Positions 47,711-61,400 of a stretch of 64,000 nucleotides of DNA are shown in pieces. Position numbers and translations under genes: made by a program. Source of the DNA: Sipunculus nudus (lineage: Eukaryota; Annelida; Sipuncula; Golfingiida; Sipunculidae); assembly GCA_026874595.1 (NCBI GenBank), contig CM049310.1, positions 17,772,058-17,836,057 on the forward strand, given 5' to 3'. Below the pieces are notes generated by a model, which was not told the origin of the DNA, made no database searches, and worked only from the letters and a program-made list of their open reading frames with translations. Position 1 is the stretch's first letter, and each line of letters begins with the position of its first letter.

Positions 47711-49171
47711 TTAAGGCGGTTTCACACCGGATTCGTCCGAACGAATATGACACGAACGAATATTTCTGTCGTTCCGACTAAAATCCAGTCGCATCCGAAA
47801 TTTCATTCACACCAAATCCGAACGATATTTTTGGTTTCCGACCGAGGAATTTTGGTCTCCGAAATTCGTAATGGACCGATATATGAGCAATATATTGGAT
47901 GCTCTAAAATATAGGCTTTATGGCCATATATATAGACCTATACAAAAATGTCGAATATTTCTGAACGTGTAAACTGATTTTTTCATTAATTTTTAATAAA
48001 TAATTATCAATAAAGTTTTTATCTCTGAGTGTACTGACTGAATAATCGAAAATAATATTTACCACTCACTCGACCAAAATTCCCATTTCAACATGAATTT
48101 TAAAATAATTGCACAACCTCTTGTTTTAAGAGAACGGATGCCACTGTAACTACTGCATTTCAAGTTAAATTAAAGTTTGAATCACTAATTAAGTTTGATT
48201 TATATTTCATTTTCAAATCTGCCAATATGATTTTGAACAGTCTGCGCACAGCTATGAAACTTGTTTAAATGCAATACGTTGAACTAAAAATAATACTATG
48301 ATAATAAAACTAAAGACAAATGAAAAAAATTATTGTTCCATGATTTTTTCCTATATTTACCGCGGATTTTTTATTGGTAATGAACAGCTTGTCCTGGATA
48401 ATGTCGCAAATTTGTGTTCATATCGCTTACACAGCTGACTTATATTCAGGGGCGTCAATATAGGGCAGTGGGGGGGGGGGGGGAGGGGGGGAGCTAGGGA
48501 GCTAGGGGGGATGATCAATGTAATCATCCCTCCCCCCTTTCGGAGAATAACTTTAATATATTGCAAATAATATATTAAAAATTAGAATTTACCCTGAAAA
48601 ATTACATCTAAACCTGGTTTTAAAGTCTGTTTTGTCCCCGATCGTAAATTAAAATAAGTGGCCTAGCGGTGATTGAAATCCCTTTTGATAAAAATATAAT
48701 CCCCCCCCCCCCCCAAGAAATTTACAGATTATATAAAATGAAGTCTGGTTTAAATGAAAAAAAAAATTGGAGCTAAAAAATGTTATAAATATCTGTTCTT
48801 ATCAAATAAAATTGATTAAAATAAAAATAATCCGATTTTATATTTTTATCAAATAATTTTAAAATAGTGGAAAAGGAAACAACACTTCTATGTTGTACAG
48901 TATTACATATATATCAAATAGGTAACGTACAAATGAACCAGTCTGGTTAAAAATATTCAAGCTCTTTTGTGTTGAAGGTGAAAAGAAGCCATTCTTGTCC
49001 AATGCGAACGACAAAAAATAGAACGTTCTATTTTTTTCGTTCAGATAGCATCGTTCGGATTAGGTGTGTATGCACCAACATAAAATAATGTGTTTTATTT
49101 TTTCGTTGTTACTGCAAATTTTCGTTCGGACGTAAAATTCGTTCGTACGCATCCGGTGTGAAACCGCCTTA
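47711..49171. mobile_element. 1.46-kb terminal-inverted-repeat element, non-autonomous
   Basis: Left end TTAAGGCGGTTTCACACCGG, right end CCGGTGTGAAACCGCCTTAT. The inverted repeats extend about 30 bases with mismatches (CGTCCGAACGAAT against CGTACGAACGAAT). GGCGGTTTCACACCGG-type ends and a T/A trinucleotide at the junctions (TAA left, TTA right) suggest the PIF/Harbinger group, but the flanking triplets are not identical. No transposase frame is present. Inside are two C/G homopolymer blocks (48471-48490 region and about 48703-48714). Confidence 0.65.
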
Positions 49172-49489
49172 TGGAGTCGCAATTTGTTCAATGACAACCG
49201 TTTCAAAAATAAACCACCAGGGGCGTCAATAGGTGGGGGGGGGGGGGGGAGGTATCCAATCCCCCCCCCCCCAACTTTTTAGCGGGGGAGGGGGGTGGTA
49301 ATCATCCCACTTGATATTCAGTGAATATTTATATTTTGGAAATTAAATTTATAAATAATTAGATATGAACCATTTATATCTAAACCATATTTAAAATTAA
49401 CATATACTGGAATCATATCTTTTTTTCTAAAATCTTACCCCTAATTTTTATATATTTTAAATGTGTCACACATACAATAAAGGTGTATA

Positions 49490-49516
49490 TATATGTGTGT
49501 GTGTGTGTGTGTGTTT
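49490..49516 (+). repeat. (TG)n microsatellite
   Basis: About 11 TG units following a short TA run. Confidence 0.9.
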
Positions 49517-50216
49517 ATGAAAAAAGTTGTCCCCCACTTCTTTTACCATTCCACTCCTTCGAGTCCTACCTTGAAGATAAATTGACTTCACTGTACACCG
49601 CAGTGCCCCCATCCCCGTCATGAGACCCCAATAATTTTTGACAGACGATTTCTGAGGTGTTCATTTGTACTTAAATACGGGGACAAACTTTAAAAAACAA
49701 GCTACTTTCATGTTTATGGTATCCATGCAAATGTAAATACAAATGTGTCCATTTATATTTTTTCCTTTTGCTCGATTCTAGAGTATACTGCACAATCTGT
49801 CAAACAGCGGACTGATTTCAGTTAACCACTCAACACATTTGTTCTTTTTTGTCAGTTTCCCTTTGAAATGGCAAAAATTATAGAAACTGGATTACCAAAA
49901 TACGCCATCAGTCAGAAGTCTATAACCCGTCTTATATTATTCTCTGCAGCCAGCAGGGCTCTGCTAGGAAACCCATAACAATAAATACATTAGTCAAAAC
50001 AAGTCTAAACATGAGTTTAGCAAGAGTTCGCCCTTAATCACTTTATGCATGCCAGAACACTTGAGGAGGCAGTTGCGGTTTCGTTTACATAGACGGTGCC
50101 AGCTTTGACGATATCCTTCATGTTTTACACTGAATCTACTGTCATTCACCACAGATTCAAAATCTAACATGGGACACACTGTACAATAAAACACACAACT
50201 CAGAAACAAAACAACA

Positions 50217-50271
<55 letters not shown>

Positions 50272-51320
50272 GCATATATTTCATGAATGTAACATACCCA
50301 GCTACAATATTAGATAAAATTATATACATAGCAAATTTCTGTGAAGTAAAGTTCACAAATATATAAAGGAATGTTGAAAATTCAATAAGTTAAATTATAA
50401 AATGGTCCATCGATACATAAGTCAATGCTTGGTCCTGTAACCTTTGTTTTTTTTTTAATTTATAAAAGCTGCGGCACATCTGTACATATCACAACAAAGT
50501 AATTGAGGCTGTTCAATAAAAATTCCTTCAACCCCATATGGACGGCCATAAGAAATTTACATATTCTTGCTATAACAAATACTCTCATATATATATAATA
50601 AAAAAAAACAAAGACTGTGTATCAATTACAATAATTATTCTATATTTTACCTGTTCGCTTAACATTCAACAATTAACAACATACTAAAAATGTACCAGAT
50701 GCCTAACACCTGATAATTATAAAATGAATGAATGCCTATGCCAAGTTTTTGCCTATGTCATTTTGCGGATTTATTTGTAACACTACAATGCCTGGGGTGA
50801 GAGGCTATGCAGTGTGAGGCCTGATGATAAATTTAATATGTCAATACCATTCACTAACCTGCCAACCCCCCACCTGATCAGTACAACTAAGTTCAAGAAA
50901 GCTTGTCCTTATTAAATCTTCTGTAATAAAAATGTTACACAGTGAAAAGTTTTACAACATGTGCAACACATCAATCTCATGATTACAACTATTCAGACAA
51001 ATCAATGGTGCAGAACCCTCACAAAGACTTCATAGTGGGTTAGTTAGTTTGTGATGTTTTTTTGTTTTTTTTTGTGGCGGAAAAAAATTATTAGTACAAT
51101 GTAGAATTTCTAAAAATTATATCTACTCTAGTTAAATTTGAGAATGGGAAAAAAAACTACAGTAAAAGAAAGTGGGACATGTATGGTACATTTTATGCAC
51201 ACTGTGTGGTTTGTACACTGGTTTTTTTTTAACTAAAACATATACTATTTTAAATGATTGACCTTAAATGTAATATTATATTCTGACAATGTGATACTGG
51301 CAATAACAATGTCACAGTCA
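49517..51320. other. Non-coding, with a (TA)n array at 50220-50266
   Basis: No gene seen. One TA array of about 23 units; the rest is AT-rich unique-looking sequence. Confidence 0.45.
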
Positions 51321-51321
51321 A

Positions 51322-51975
51322 ACTAGAATACGGGTAGTCGACAAGCGACTACGGGTATCCGCCAAAATCGGAGTAGGACGGGTTAAGTGAGGCATGAATT
51401 GAGTGGCAATGGGAAATAGAGTTACATGTATTACATATTAGAATGAATGTCTGCCAAGTAAACATGATTGTAGGTGGCGAGACCTGTATTTGAACGAGAA
51501 ACTATCCAAGATGTATACACATGCAAAAATTCATGTTGAAAAGTCAAACCACTGCAGAGATATGAGTAATTTATCCCACAGCAGACAAACAGATGGACGC
51601 TGTGCAAAAATGGCTGCAGGTGGCACCACCATTTTTGTGTATGTTATAAAGCTATCCAAGGGCTACATTTGTATATTTTTTTCTTCCTGATTGGTCAAAC
51701 GAGTCTGGAGATATAAGCATTAATGTCTGCAGTTTGAACGTGAATGAAGCTGGCGCCACCTGTCATAAAATCAGGAAACCCATCCAGGATGTATACGCAT
51801 GCCGAATTACAGGTAATTTGTTCAAACCACTGCAGAGATATGAGTGATTTTAACCCAAGGCAGACAAACAGATGGACGCTGTGCAAAAATGGCTGCAGGT
51901 GGCGCCACCATTTTTGTGTATGTTATGAAGCTAATCCAAGGGCTACATTTGTGTAAATTTTTTTCCTGATTGTAT
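51322..51975 (-). mobile_element. Helitron-like non-autonomous element, minus copy
   Basis: Reverse-complement relative of 14890-16104. On the plus strand it opens with A, CTAG-equivalent, then a perfect 7-bp hairpin GTAGTCG-ACAAG-CGACTAC (51334-51352). Read on the minus strand the hairpin sits about eight bases before a terminal CTAG followed by T. About two tandem units follow, with GGTGGCGCCACC at about 51899 and CAGACAAACAGATGGACGCTG twice. The far end lies close to a TA run at about 51975. Confidence 0.5.
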
Positions 51976-52358
51976 GTATATATATATATATATGTATGGA
52001 GTGCCAGTGTTACTAGCTCGTTGCATTTATTCTTAAATCTATTGTAAAGTAGTATTTCAATATCTTCTCCATCAACACTGCCAAATGTGTGTTTGTATAT
52101 TTAACTCATCCTCTTCATACCTTGTCCCATTTCCTTCACACAGTCCTTAACCCTGCTTTAATATCATTTTTAAATCTGCAGGGTGTATTAACACGTCCTA
52201 TTACACCAGATACACTGCAGCCTCAGGTGTTGTAGTGCTTGGAGGAATATGCATTGTTGAAGATGCAGATGTGGCAAGGCTGTGACACAAATGAGGTATT
52301 TTACTTAGCATATGTGATTTGAATATTTCTTATTTTAAGAAGGTCACACTCATAAAGC

Positions 52359-52364
52359 TTTAAT
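52359..52364 (-). terminator. Possible poly(A) signal (ATTAAA)
   Basis: ATTAAA in sense, about 27 bases past the stop of the minus-strand gene. It is a common variant signal, but a single hexamer in AT-rich DNA is weak evidence. Confidence 0.25.
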
Positions 52365-52390
52365 GAACAGCTGATGACTCCATGGGAAGC

Positions 52391-52458
52391 TTAGGTGTCT
52401 GAATCATACTGTACATCACTTGGGACTTTCCATGGTCGCTCTGGGAAAAGATCTTGAG
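52391..52458 (-). CDS. Unrecognised gene, last exon
   Basis: Acceptor GCTGATTTCAG. Reads (S)QDLFPERPWKVPSDVQYDSDT and TAA; the first codon is completed by the T carried from the exon at 55433. Confidence 0.72.
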
Positions 52459-55400
52459 CTGAAATCAGCAAACAAAAGTATATACATTTAATAATTGAAA
52501 TAAAATGTTTGATGTAAAAAAAGAATCTTATATGTTCTGGTTCATGTGTAGTTTCAGAGACAAGAAGAAACTTGTAAATAAAATTTAAATAAAAAATACC
52601 ACAAACTATTCGATTCTTGGAAGAGGGAAAAGCTTTTTTCCTGATTTCTTGGTTCAAACTAAATAACTTGATAATTCACATTTTCAATTGTTGCACTTTT
52701 TTTTACATTTCTGACTTGTGGAGGTACACATAAAAATAAATGCAATATATTAAATATTACTTAATGTGTTCAATTCTTACAAGATGTAAAGAATGATAAC
52801 AAGAGCACCGCAAATGGTGCATATCTTGTGACCTCTGACCTCATTAAATATGTGTGGAGTTTGCCGAAAATGTAACACGGGTGAGAAACCATATTGGTTA
52901 ATATTCATAATGAGTTTCATGAAAATCCATCAGATTTTTGGTAACTCATCACAGTGTCATCAAAGTCTTGTGACCTCTAATCTCATTAAATATGCATGGA
53001 TTTCATTGGAATGTAGGCAAGATATTATATTAATATTTCTGTAGAGTTTTATCAATATCTGTCATATTCCTGGTAAGTTATTGTGGCGACACCATAAAGT
53101 AGCTTAGTGACCTATGACTTTATTAAATATACAAGGATTTTCCCATAATTGAACCTGGGTGAGATAATCAGTTAGTAAGTTGTTAAAGTGAGTTTCATGA
53201 AATGCACCAAAGCCCTGGTAAGTTATCATGGCAACACTAAAATTTAATGGACTGACAGACAGATGGACAACTGTGGGTGTTCCATAATACGTCCCGTCTT
53301 AGACGGACATATAAACACCTGATTAGTCCTTCACTGCTCTGAGGTTCAGTTAATCGGATTGGAACTCTCTCTTATGTCTTTATTCTCTATGGTCAAACAT
53401 ATAGCATATGTGTTTTTGATTTTCAGTTCTAAAAATTCCATTACCATGTTGGAAATGTTTAGATTTGGTAAAGATACAACAAAAGCTGCAGAAATGGCCT
53501 GTAATGGAAATTAAAGGGTGTCAGAATTTGTAAGAAATCTGAAACAAGGGAACCATAAAGCAGTGTATCCCCTCACACGGGGGCATAATTATACTGGATG
53601 TACAGTGAAACCCCTCTGAGGCAGACAGTCACGGGACCAAACAATTTGTCCATTATAGAGGGGTGTCCACCCCAGAGGGGGTCGGGCCCAGGAGCTCGAG
53701 ACCAAGTATGGGACTAAGACAACCATGAAAGCCGGTATTTTTTATTTTTGATTTGATCTTACATATATGTTGTATGTGAATAAAATTTATTGTAACCAAA
53801 TGTTGTGTTTTATTTTAACTTAAAATGAGGCTTGTATTATTAACTGGAACACTATCTTACTTGTGAAAAAATAATATTCTAACACTGAATGACATCAACT
53901 GGACTTACGAGTAAGCGTCTCAAGGTATTTCTGCACTAGGTCTGTAAAATTTCTCGATTACTCACTCTTTCCTTGATATTAAAAGAATCCCTTATGAAAT
54001 AAATAAATTTCTGACATATAGCTCACATTCTGTTAAAAATCCTACACAATCATTATCAAACGTGATAAATAAATGTATGATGTCATATGCACCTTTTGAC
54101 TGGTAGTTGGGACTCGTTTCCGAGATTCAAATGTTACAGGATCGGGCATTGGCTCCCAGCCCAGGCGAGAGGTCATGACGCGTGAAAATGTTTGTCTGGG
54201 TGTGTTATTTGAGCACTGACTGACTGCACAAGTCACCATAAAGGTGCATTATAAATGTCTTTCACCATCTTTGATCTAAAGCCCAGCTGAGCCCCCATCC
54301 AGATGTAATGACCCGTAACTTTTATCATACGGATATGTAACAGATAAATCACTATCCTTGCTCCTGGGCCTAAGTTAGAATAATGTGGCCCAAACTCAAA
54401 ATAAATACGTACATTCACTGAAAGCTCAGCTCATTAGAAAATCTGTGAATTTTGTCATTTTGTGGGCATTGCTATGGATAAAAGGATAAATACCTTTGAA
54501 TGATCCAGCTGAAAAATAAGATAAACTGAGAAAAACTAGCCAAGGTCTTATAGTCTTGGTGATATATCCCGAAATAATAGGAACATTTAAGTGACAAATG
54601 GCGAAACAGACCATATCTATAATTTCAAGGTATTTCTGCTAACATCGATCAGGGCGGCCGCTTGGGTAACTGGTGTAATTTTAACAATTGGGCATACAAA
54701 AAGTGTCCGTTGTCCTGAATAATGCGGTGTCCACCCAAAAGGGGTTCTTAAAGGAGAAAAAAAAGCTTGGTCAGCCCAAAAACTGTCCATTAGGCGGGAT
54801 GTCCCCCCCAGAGGGGTGTCCACAGCCCGGGGTTTCACTGTATTACAAAGCGTGAAAATCAGGAGAGCAGCTCCTTGACCTCTGACCCGGGACCTAAAAA
54901 TCAATAGGGTTCTTCACATGTGGTTGAGAGTGCCATAAATGATAAATAAATAGTTTTGTTCAAACTGTTTGCTTACAATGGGTCCACAAGCTTTTATAAG
55001 AAATGGGACCTGTGGCCTCGACTCTGTGATCTCAAAATGAGACAACTGTTCATCTGTGGGCTGGTGAGCCATATGTGAAAGATGGAAGGTTTTGGTCAAA
55101 CAACTGCCTTATAATGGGTCCACAAGCTTTTTCAAGAAGTGGGTCCTGTGGCATTGACCTCTGACCCAGTGACCTGAAAATCAACAGAGTTATTCATCTG
55201 TGGGCTGGGGAGCTATAAATGAATGCTAAAAGGTTTTAGGCAAATGGTTTGGCTTAAAATGGGTCCACAAGCCAGTTCTGGACAGAGGGTCGGACGTATG
55301 CTTAGAGAGACAGATGGACAGATGCACAAACGGAGGCATTACTAGATCACTTCCTGCAGTTTTGTTGCAAGGGGATAATACATAAAAACAGTTAATGATA

Positions 55401-58400
55401 AAATATTTAAAGAACTGGTGTAGTCTTCTTACATGGAGGGTCTCTTGGTGTTCTCTTGATGGTTGTCTTTACAAGTTTCATTTGTTGGACAGGTGCTGGT
55501 CTGCTGGGGGTTTCAGGGGGTGGCTGTGACATCGTCGTACTGGCCAGCATGCCATGCACAAAAGGTGCTCCCCCTGGAGCCTTGGCCCACTCAGGTCTCT
55601 CTCCTGTATAGATGCTGCCATTAAACAGCTTAGTCTTCTGCAGGAATAAAAACAAAATATAACAGACACTTCTACTACTAAAACTTTAAATACCTTTCAA
55701 TTTTCGAGTTATTGAGACTTCTATACTTCACAGTCATTAAATTATATTGCCTGGCTTACATTGATGCAGATATAAGGCTCCAGTAAGGGAAGATTTGATA
55801 ACATTAACTTCTGTTCAAATTACATATTTTCATTTATAGCCTACTGAATACATATGCAATGATAAAAGTTTTATTTAACTCTAAGGGACTAACATCATTC
55901 ATGTCATAAATTTATCTTTACAACCAAATCAATTACTGAACCTTTGTTTCAAGATCAATATATATTTTCTTGTTCCTTTGTTATAAATATTCTTAGTTAA
56001 TCTAGTTCTTATAATTTTTTTCTAGCATTAAATATTTTAATATATATTCCATTGGCTGAACATGTCATATCAAAGTGATTTTTGCAAAGTGCATGTTGCA
56101 ATATGCAAGCATATCATATAAATTAGAAAATATATTGTATTAAGCAAATAATTTGAACACAAGATGATATTAAAATGATATGAAAATGTGATAATACAAC
56201 TGTATATCTCCATTTGATAAGAGTGACTGTGTGGTGCATTATCAAATGACCTTGTAACAAAATGATACCAGTGTCATGTGACTTATGCTGCATTCCTTAC
56301 CTCTGGGATTTATGATGATTCCCAGATGTCAAGTAGTGAAAGCAAGTTGCTACCTTTTTGTACCCAACAAAAGGCTCACTGACCAGATGTCTAATTTGTC
56401 ATAGTAACCCGACAGAAACTGATTTATAATATGTTTTCTGTCACATTTGTTCAATTTTATTTGTCACTTAAAACTATTGTGTCCACCAGTAAAATACTGG
56501 TTCCATTATAAGCTCCCTTGAAGCCGTTTTTGCTGTGGATAAAGGTGAAGGTCATCAAGTGGGACAAATGTGGTTACTCAAAGAAGCCCAGTACTGTTAC
56601 CTCTGACCTCATTAAATGTGTGTGAATTTTGCTGGAAATTGAACTTAGGCAAGATATTTTATTGATTAACTTTTTTTTTAGTTTTATCAAAATCCATCAT
56701 ATTCCTCATAAGTTATCTCAGAGACACCACAAAGTAGCCAAGTGACCTCTGACCTCATTAAATATGTGTGGATTTCATCCATAATCGAACTCAGTTATGG
56801 TGAGTTTCATAAAAATTCTATCAAAGCCCTGGTAAGTTACTGTGGTGACACTAAAAGTTTACGGATGGACAGAGGGTATACCATAATACGTCAGGTCATA
56901 GATGGGCGTATAAAAAGAATGATTCATTAACATGGAATGTGTCTTAAATTATGGAGGTGGCTTTTTAAATTTCTCTATTCATAATTCTGCCCAAGTTTAA
57001 TGAGCCAAAAAACAAAAATTGTTATGTGAAAAATTAAGGAGCTTTAGTGCTAAATGTAAACTTGTTTATTTAACTTATCACAAATTAGAAATTAATCATT
57101 ATCTCATTAGAGAAGAGAGTGGTTACTCTATGCTCCTCATGCAGCGGTCAAGTAACCACTGCTTTCTACGGCAAGTTTCTCTGGGCTAGAACACCAGGGT
57201 GTGCACAGAGCTCAGAACTGTTATGAGACTACTGATATTGCATTGTGCATCCAGCCCAAATTTCAACATGCGACATCCGCTCTTGTTGGTCTGATAACAC
57301 CCGTTTTAGCATAGGTCCAACAATCATACGAATGAGATCTTGTGTCCCAGTGTGTGGGGATCGTATGGTTACTCTTGATTTATTAGTTCTTTAAATCTAT
57401 TTTATCTTCCTTCTCTTTAATATCAATATCAGCAGTGAGTGGAATTTAATTAGCATTAAGGATCCGCATATTTAAGCTGTTAATCAAAAATTTATAAATG
57501 TGACAATGATAACATGGTGTAAACAGTGAAAACATGATAAATGTCCAGTAGATGTGTACATGCTATAGTGCAACTAATCATATATCTGATGCACAATTGT
57601 CCTGAGAAAGCAAATTTGCAATACAAAGTGACTCATTGTTGTGTAAGATTTGCAACAATATCATTTCCTTCATGATAGGCTGGTCACAGAAGTTAACCCA
57701 ATTAAGATTTAAAAGAATTGTGTATACTCTAATTATGGTGCATTTTTCACACATGTGCATATAAAATATATTCTTCATAGATATTCTAGTATTTTATCAG
57801 ATTTCCAGCTTTAAAAGCATTAGTCTGTCTTGATCAAAAAGGTAACAACATGATCACTGCAAACTTGAAGATGAACACTTTTGTGAAACCATGTTTGTTT
57901 ATATATATATACAATCATATGCAATGGTATTCACATAATTCAAGGTTAATAAAAATCAAAGAATAATAACTAAAATCACTATGATGATTGCTGTAAAATA
58001 CACATATATAAATATGAATTGCTAATTGTTTCAGTCATGAAAATCAGCTGGCCCACTGGTACAAAACTAAGCACTTTGAGTAGCACACATTATGCAAAAG
58101 AAACCCCATCCTTTTCCAAAAAAAAGTTATACCAAAATCAGTCTATTGAAACTTTTTTTCACACAGATTCAATGTTACTCTTACTACAATGCTAACATTA
58201 AATTAATTACACACACATTTGTATATGAATATATGCTTGTAACTATAAGATGGTAATTTTAGATTCCCAAAGAGTTTAGTTCTGCACCTACTGATAGGTG
58301 GCACCAGCTGCTAAATCAAATTTTCTCATTCTAGGCATGTACAAGTATTTGTTTCGCCTGTTGCTTCTACATTTCTACATCATGCACAGCACGGCCCTGT

Positions 58401-61400
58401 GAGTTAGATACCCCATGCAACAGTCAGGTGTACCTCTCCTGGAGTGTGGCTGTAGATGGGTTGGTCAATGGGTGACCAACACCGACGGGTCAAAGTCTGG
58501 CTGGTGCGTCCAGTTGAGCATTCCATGTTCTTGTCATATCGCTTCATAGAGGTATATATAATAGATATTTTATTCTGGTGTTCCCCAATAGTACATCCAA
58601 GTTCTATCCCTAAATAAGCTCACACAGATTCGGGTACATGCAAATGCCATAAACTGGTTGTTTCAATTTTCATGAAAAGAATTCTAGTTTTCAAGAATTT
58701 AATCCAATAGATCTAACTCTATCAGGTACCAAGAGATAATATGTTTTACCCTTGGTTAATTGGTTTGACTGTTAGCAAAACCAATGCAAAATGTTCTGAA
58801 CAGATTTTGATGAAATTAGGTGGAAGGTTAGTATTATAACTAAGCCAAATGTATTAAGTTTTGGAGATAGTCTGAATCACCATAATGTTTTTAATTCATA
58901 GGATTCTATCCCATTTAGATATAAGATTGTTTCTTTATCCTAGTGAAAGGCAAGAGCAATTGACTTGTACAAGGGAGCAACTATGCTCTAGAGGTGACCT
59001 GGGATAGAGTAACTAAACCAAGACAGTTGTGAACACAGCAAAGTTTTATTAGTATCCTAGTGGAGGTTCTGGTCTCTTCTTCTTGTATAAAATGTCTTCA
59101 AGTTCAAGGCCAAAACCTATCATACTACATGTATTCATTATTGCCAATTTCAACAAAACTCATACATAATAACTTCAATGAAACACTGTTTCCCAACACA
59201 CCACAGTGGTTATACAATTTTTATTCCAAGTCACGATGAAGAGCAGACCTACATGAACAGAAATATTAAGTCCTGAACACAGTAAGTAAACTGTTTCATC
59301 ATACTCCAGATTCTTTTAAAGATCTTTTACACGTAACTGTGTTTTGTGAACTTCACCTATGATAAACAATGGTAGGGAAAGGCCCCATGTACTCACCATG
59401 GTCTTCTTTGGAGTGTTTGCTTGGTGCTTGCCAGTGTTGAGTTTTGTGGAGGCCTTCTGAGTGATGGTCTGTGACTCAGTCCCATACATTCCTTTCTTAC
59501 GTCTGAAAGGATACAGAATAATAAATGTACAGCAGGTTAACTATCTTGCATGACATTCTACCACTTTATAACTATTCATTTCTTATTATTTTCAAATGAA
59601 ATAAGTTTACTCAGCAGTGTCTGGTGCTATATTCACTAACTTAATGTTATAAATTTGTCAAATCACACGTAAATTTATTAATCGCTGCAAAATATGAAAT
59701 AAGTAACTGGTGAGCATATTAACAACCTAGACTATTAATTTAAAGGATGAATAAAGCCCCCATTAAGAAGGATATTTACTAACATTTACTTGAAAAGAAA
59801 CCAATAAATAATACCCCTGCACAGTTAGTGGTGGGAGTCGGTTCTCTTTTCATAATCAATCATCTGTTTGAGCAAACCGATCGATGATCGATTAATAATC
59901 GGTTCAGGCAAATATAAAGAAACATGCAGTTTTCTGTGAACTGTACTTTCTTAACCAAGCCTGCATGTCTTAGTAATTCTACCTTAAGAAAAGAAGTTTT
60001 TGCCTTTTTTATATTTTCCTATTATTAGTAAAATATGCTTTTGAAAGTTTCATTTTAATTATTTATAATAATCAAGATTTAAACCACAATCCAGGACATC
60101 TACTTGCTGCATAGACCCGGAGAATTTATGGAGCATTTTAACATCTTACCACCCATATTGTGCGATGTATATCTCGTTACAAAACTCCCCCCTAATTCTG
60201 AAGCTCCCTGCCAGTTCACAGAGGTTTATTACTTCCTCCGTTCTCGCATCTACCATGGTAAAATCAATTACATACAGAAGTTATTTGGGAACAAAGACTC
60301 ATTATCATGATTATGATGTAATCGATAGATGCCTTTGGTAATGGAGCGCTTGAAAGTGGCAGCAAACCGACTAACTTTCAATAAAACTCAATGATCAGGC
60401 CACCACTATGCACAGTATCGCCGTGTGAATGTACTACACTATATACACACTATGTATTAATGTATAAAGTAAAATGAAGTGTCGAACCTACAATTTATTG
60501 ACTTTTTCAATTTCATCATCATTCTGCAGGTAGTTGTTCCTCCAGGTGTCTTTGGGGTTGGGGTCTGAACCCTTCCAGGGAGGTCGTTTTGATGACAGTG
60601 GTCTTCTGGGAGTGACTTTATCTTCCATCTCCAGCCGAAGTTTCTTCAGGTCTGCCTCTATAGGAACTGGTGTAGACTGCAATGGCAAAGATAACAATAT
60701 CGTAAAACTAGGGTGACCGAAAACGTATGGCCTTTCCTGGCAGAAGCAAAGCGAAAATGAACAGGGAAAATGGCTTTGACAAAAATAAGATTTAAAAAAT
60801 GTGATGCTACATTTACAATTGTTAAGCACAGAACTCTACTTGTACGCAACAAATAAACTGCTTCTAGTATGACTGTTTCACTAAGACCAATGTCACAAAC
60901 ACCAGGTGGGCAACCACTAGTTGTACTGCCATTAGTGCTATATAATTAAAATCACAGGTAAAAATAAACTGAAAGGCATATAGTGACATGTTTTAAGTTG
61001 TAAAATACAATGTTATGGATCATATGAGAGTAACAAGGAAAACTATTATTACAATCTACCCATTGTTAGTTTTAACAATCCATTCTAACATATTGATATT
61101 ATGCAAATTTAAGAAATACCTGTGAATCACTATCATGGCACTTCATTGGTACGGAGTTAATAAAATTTCTGCTGAAGGTTTGGTACAAATTTTCTAGTGT
61201 TATTTTCAACTGGCAAACTTAAAAATTTTTATAAAACATGCCATTGCTATTTTTTCTATTATTCAGGGCATTTTGGCAAGTAAGGAAACTAAATGCCAAT
61301 GGAAGAAACATTCCAAGGAATACCGGTTTGTTTGTCTTTTCTTTCCTAAATCACTGACTGAAACAGAATCAAATATCTTGCTTGTGCTGAAGTTGCAAGT

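Noticed and set aside
56300-56400. Strong minus-strand donor (CAGAG/GTAAGG) in the intron
   Set aside because: The frame needed to fit the neighbouring exons has a TAA 9 bases before the donor.
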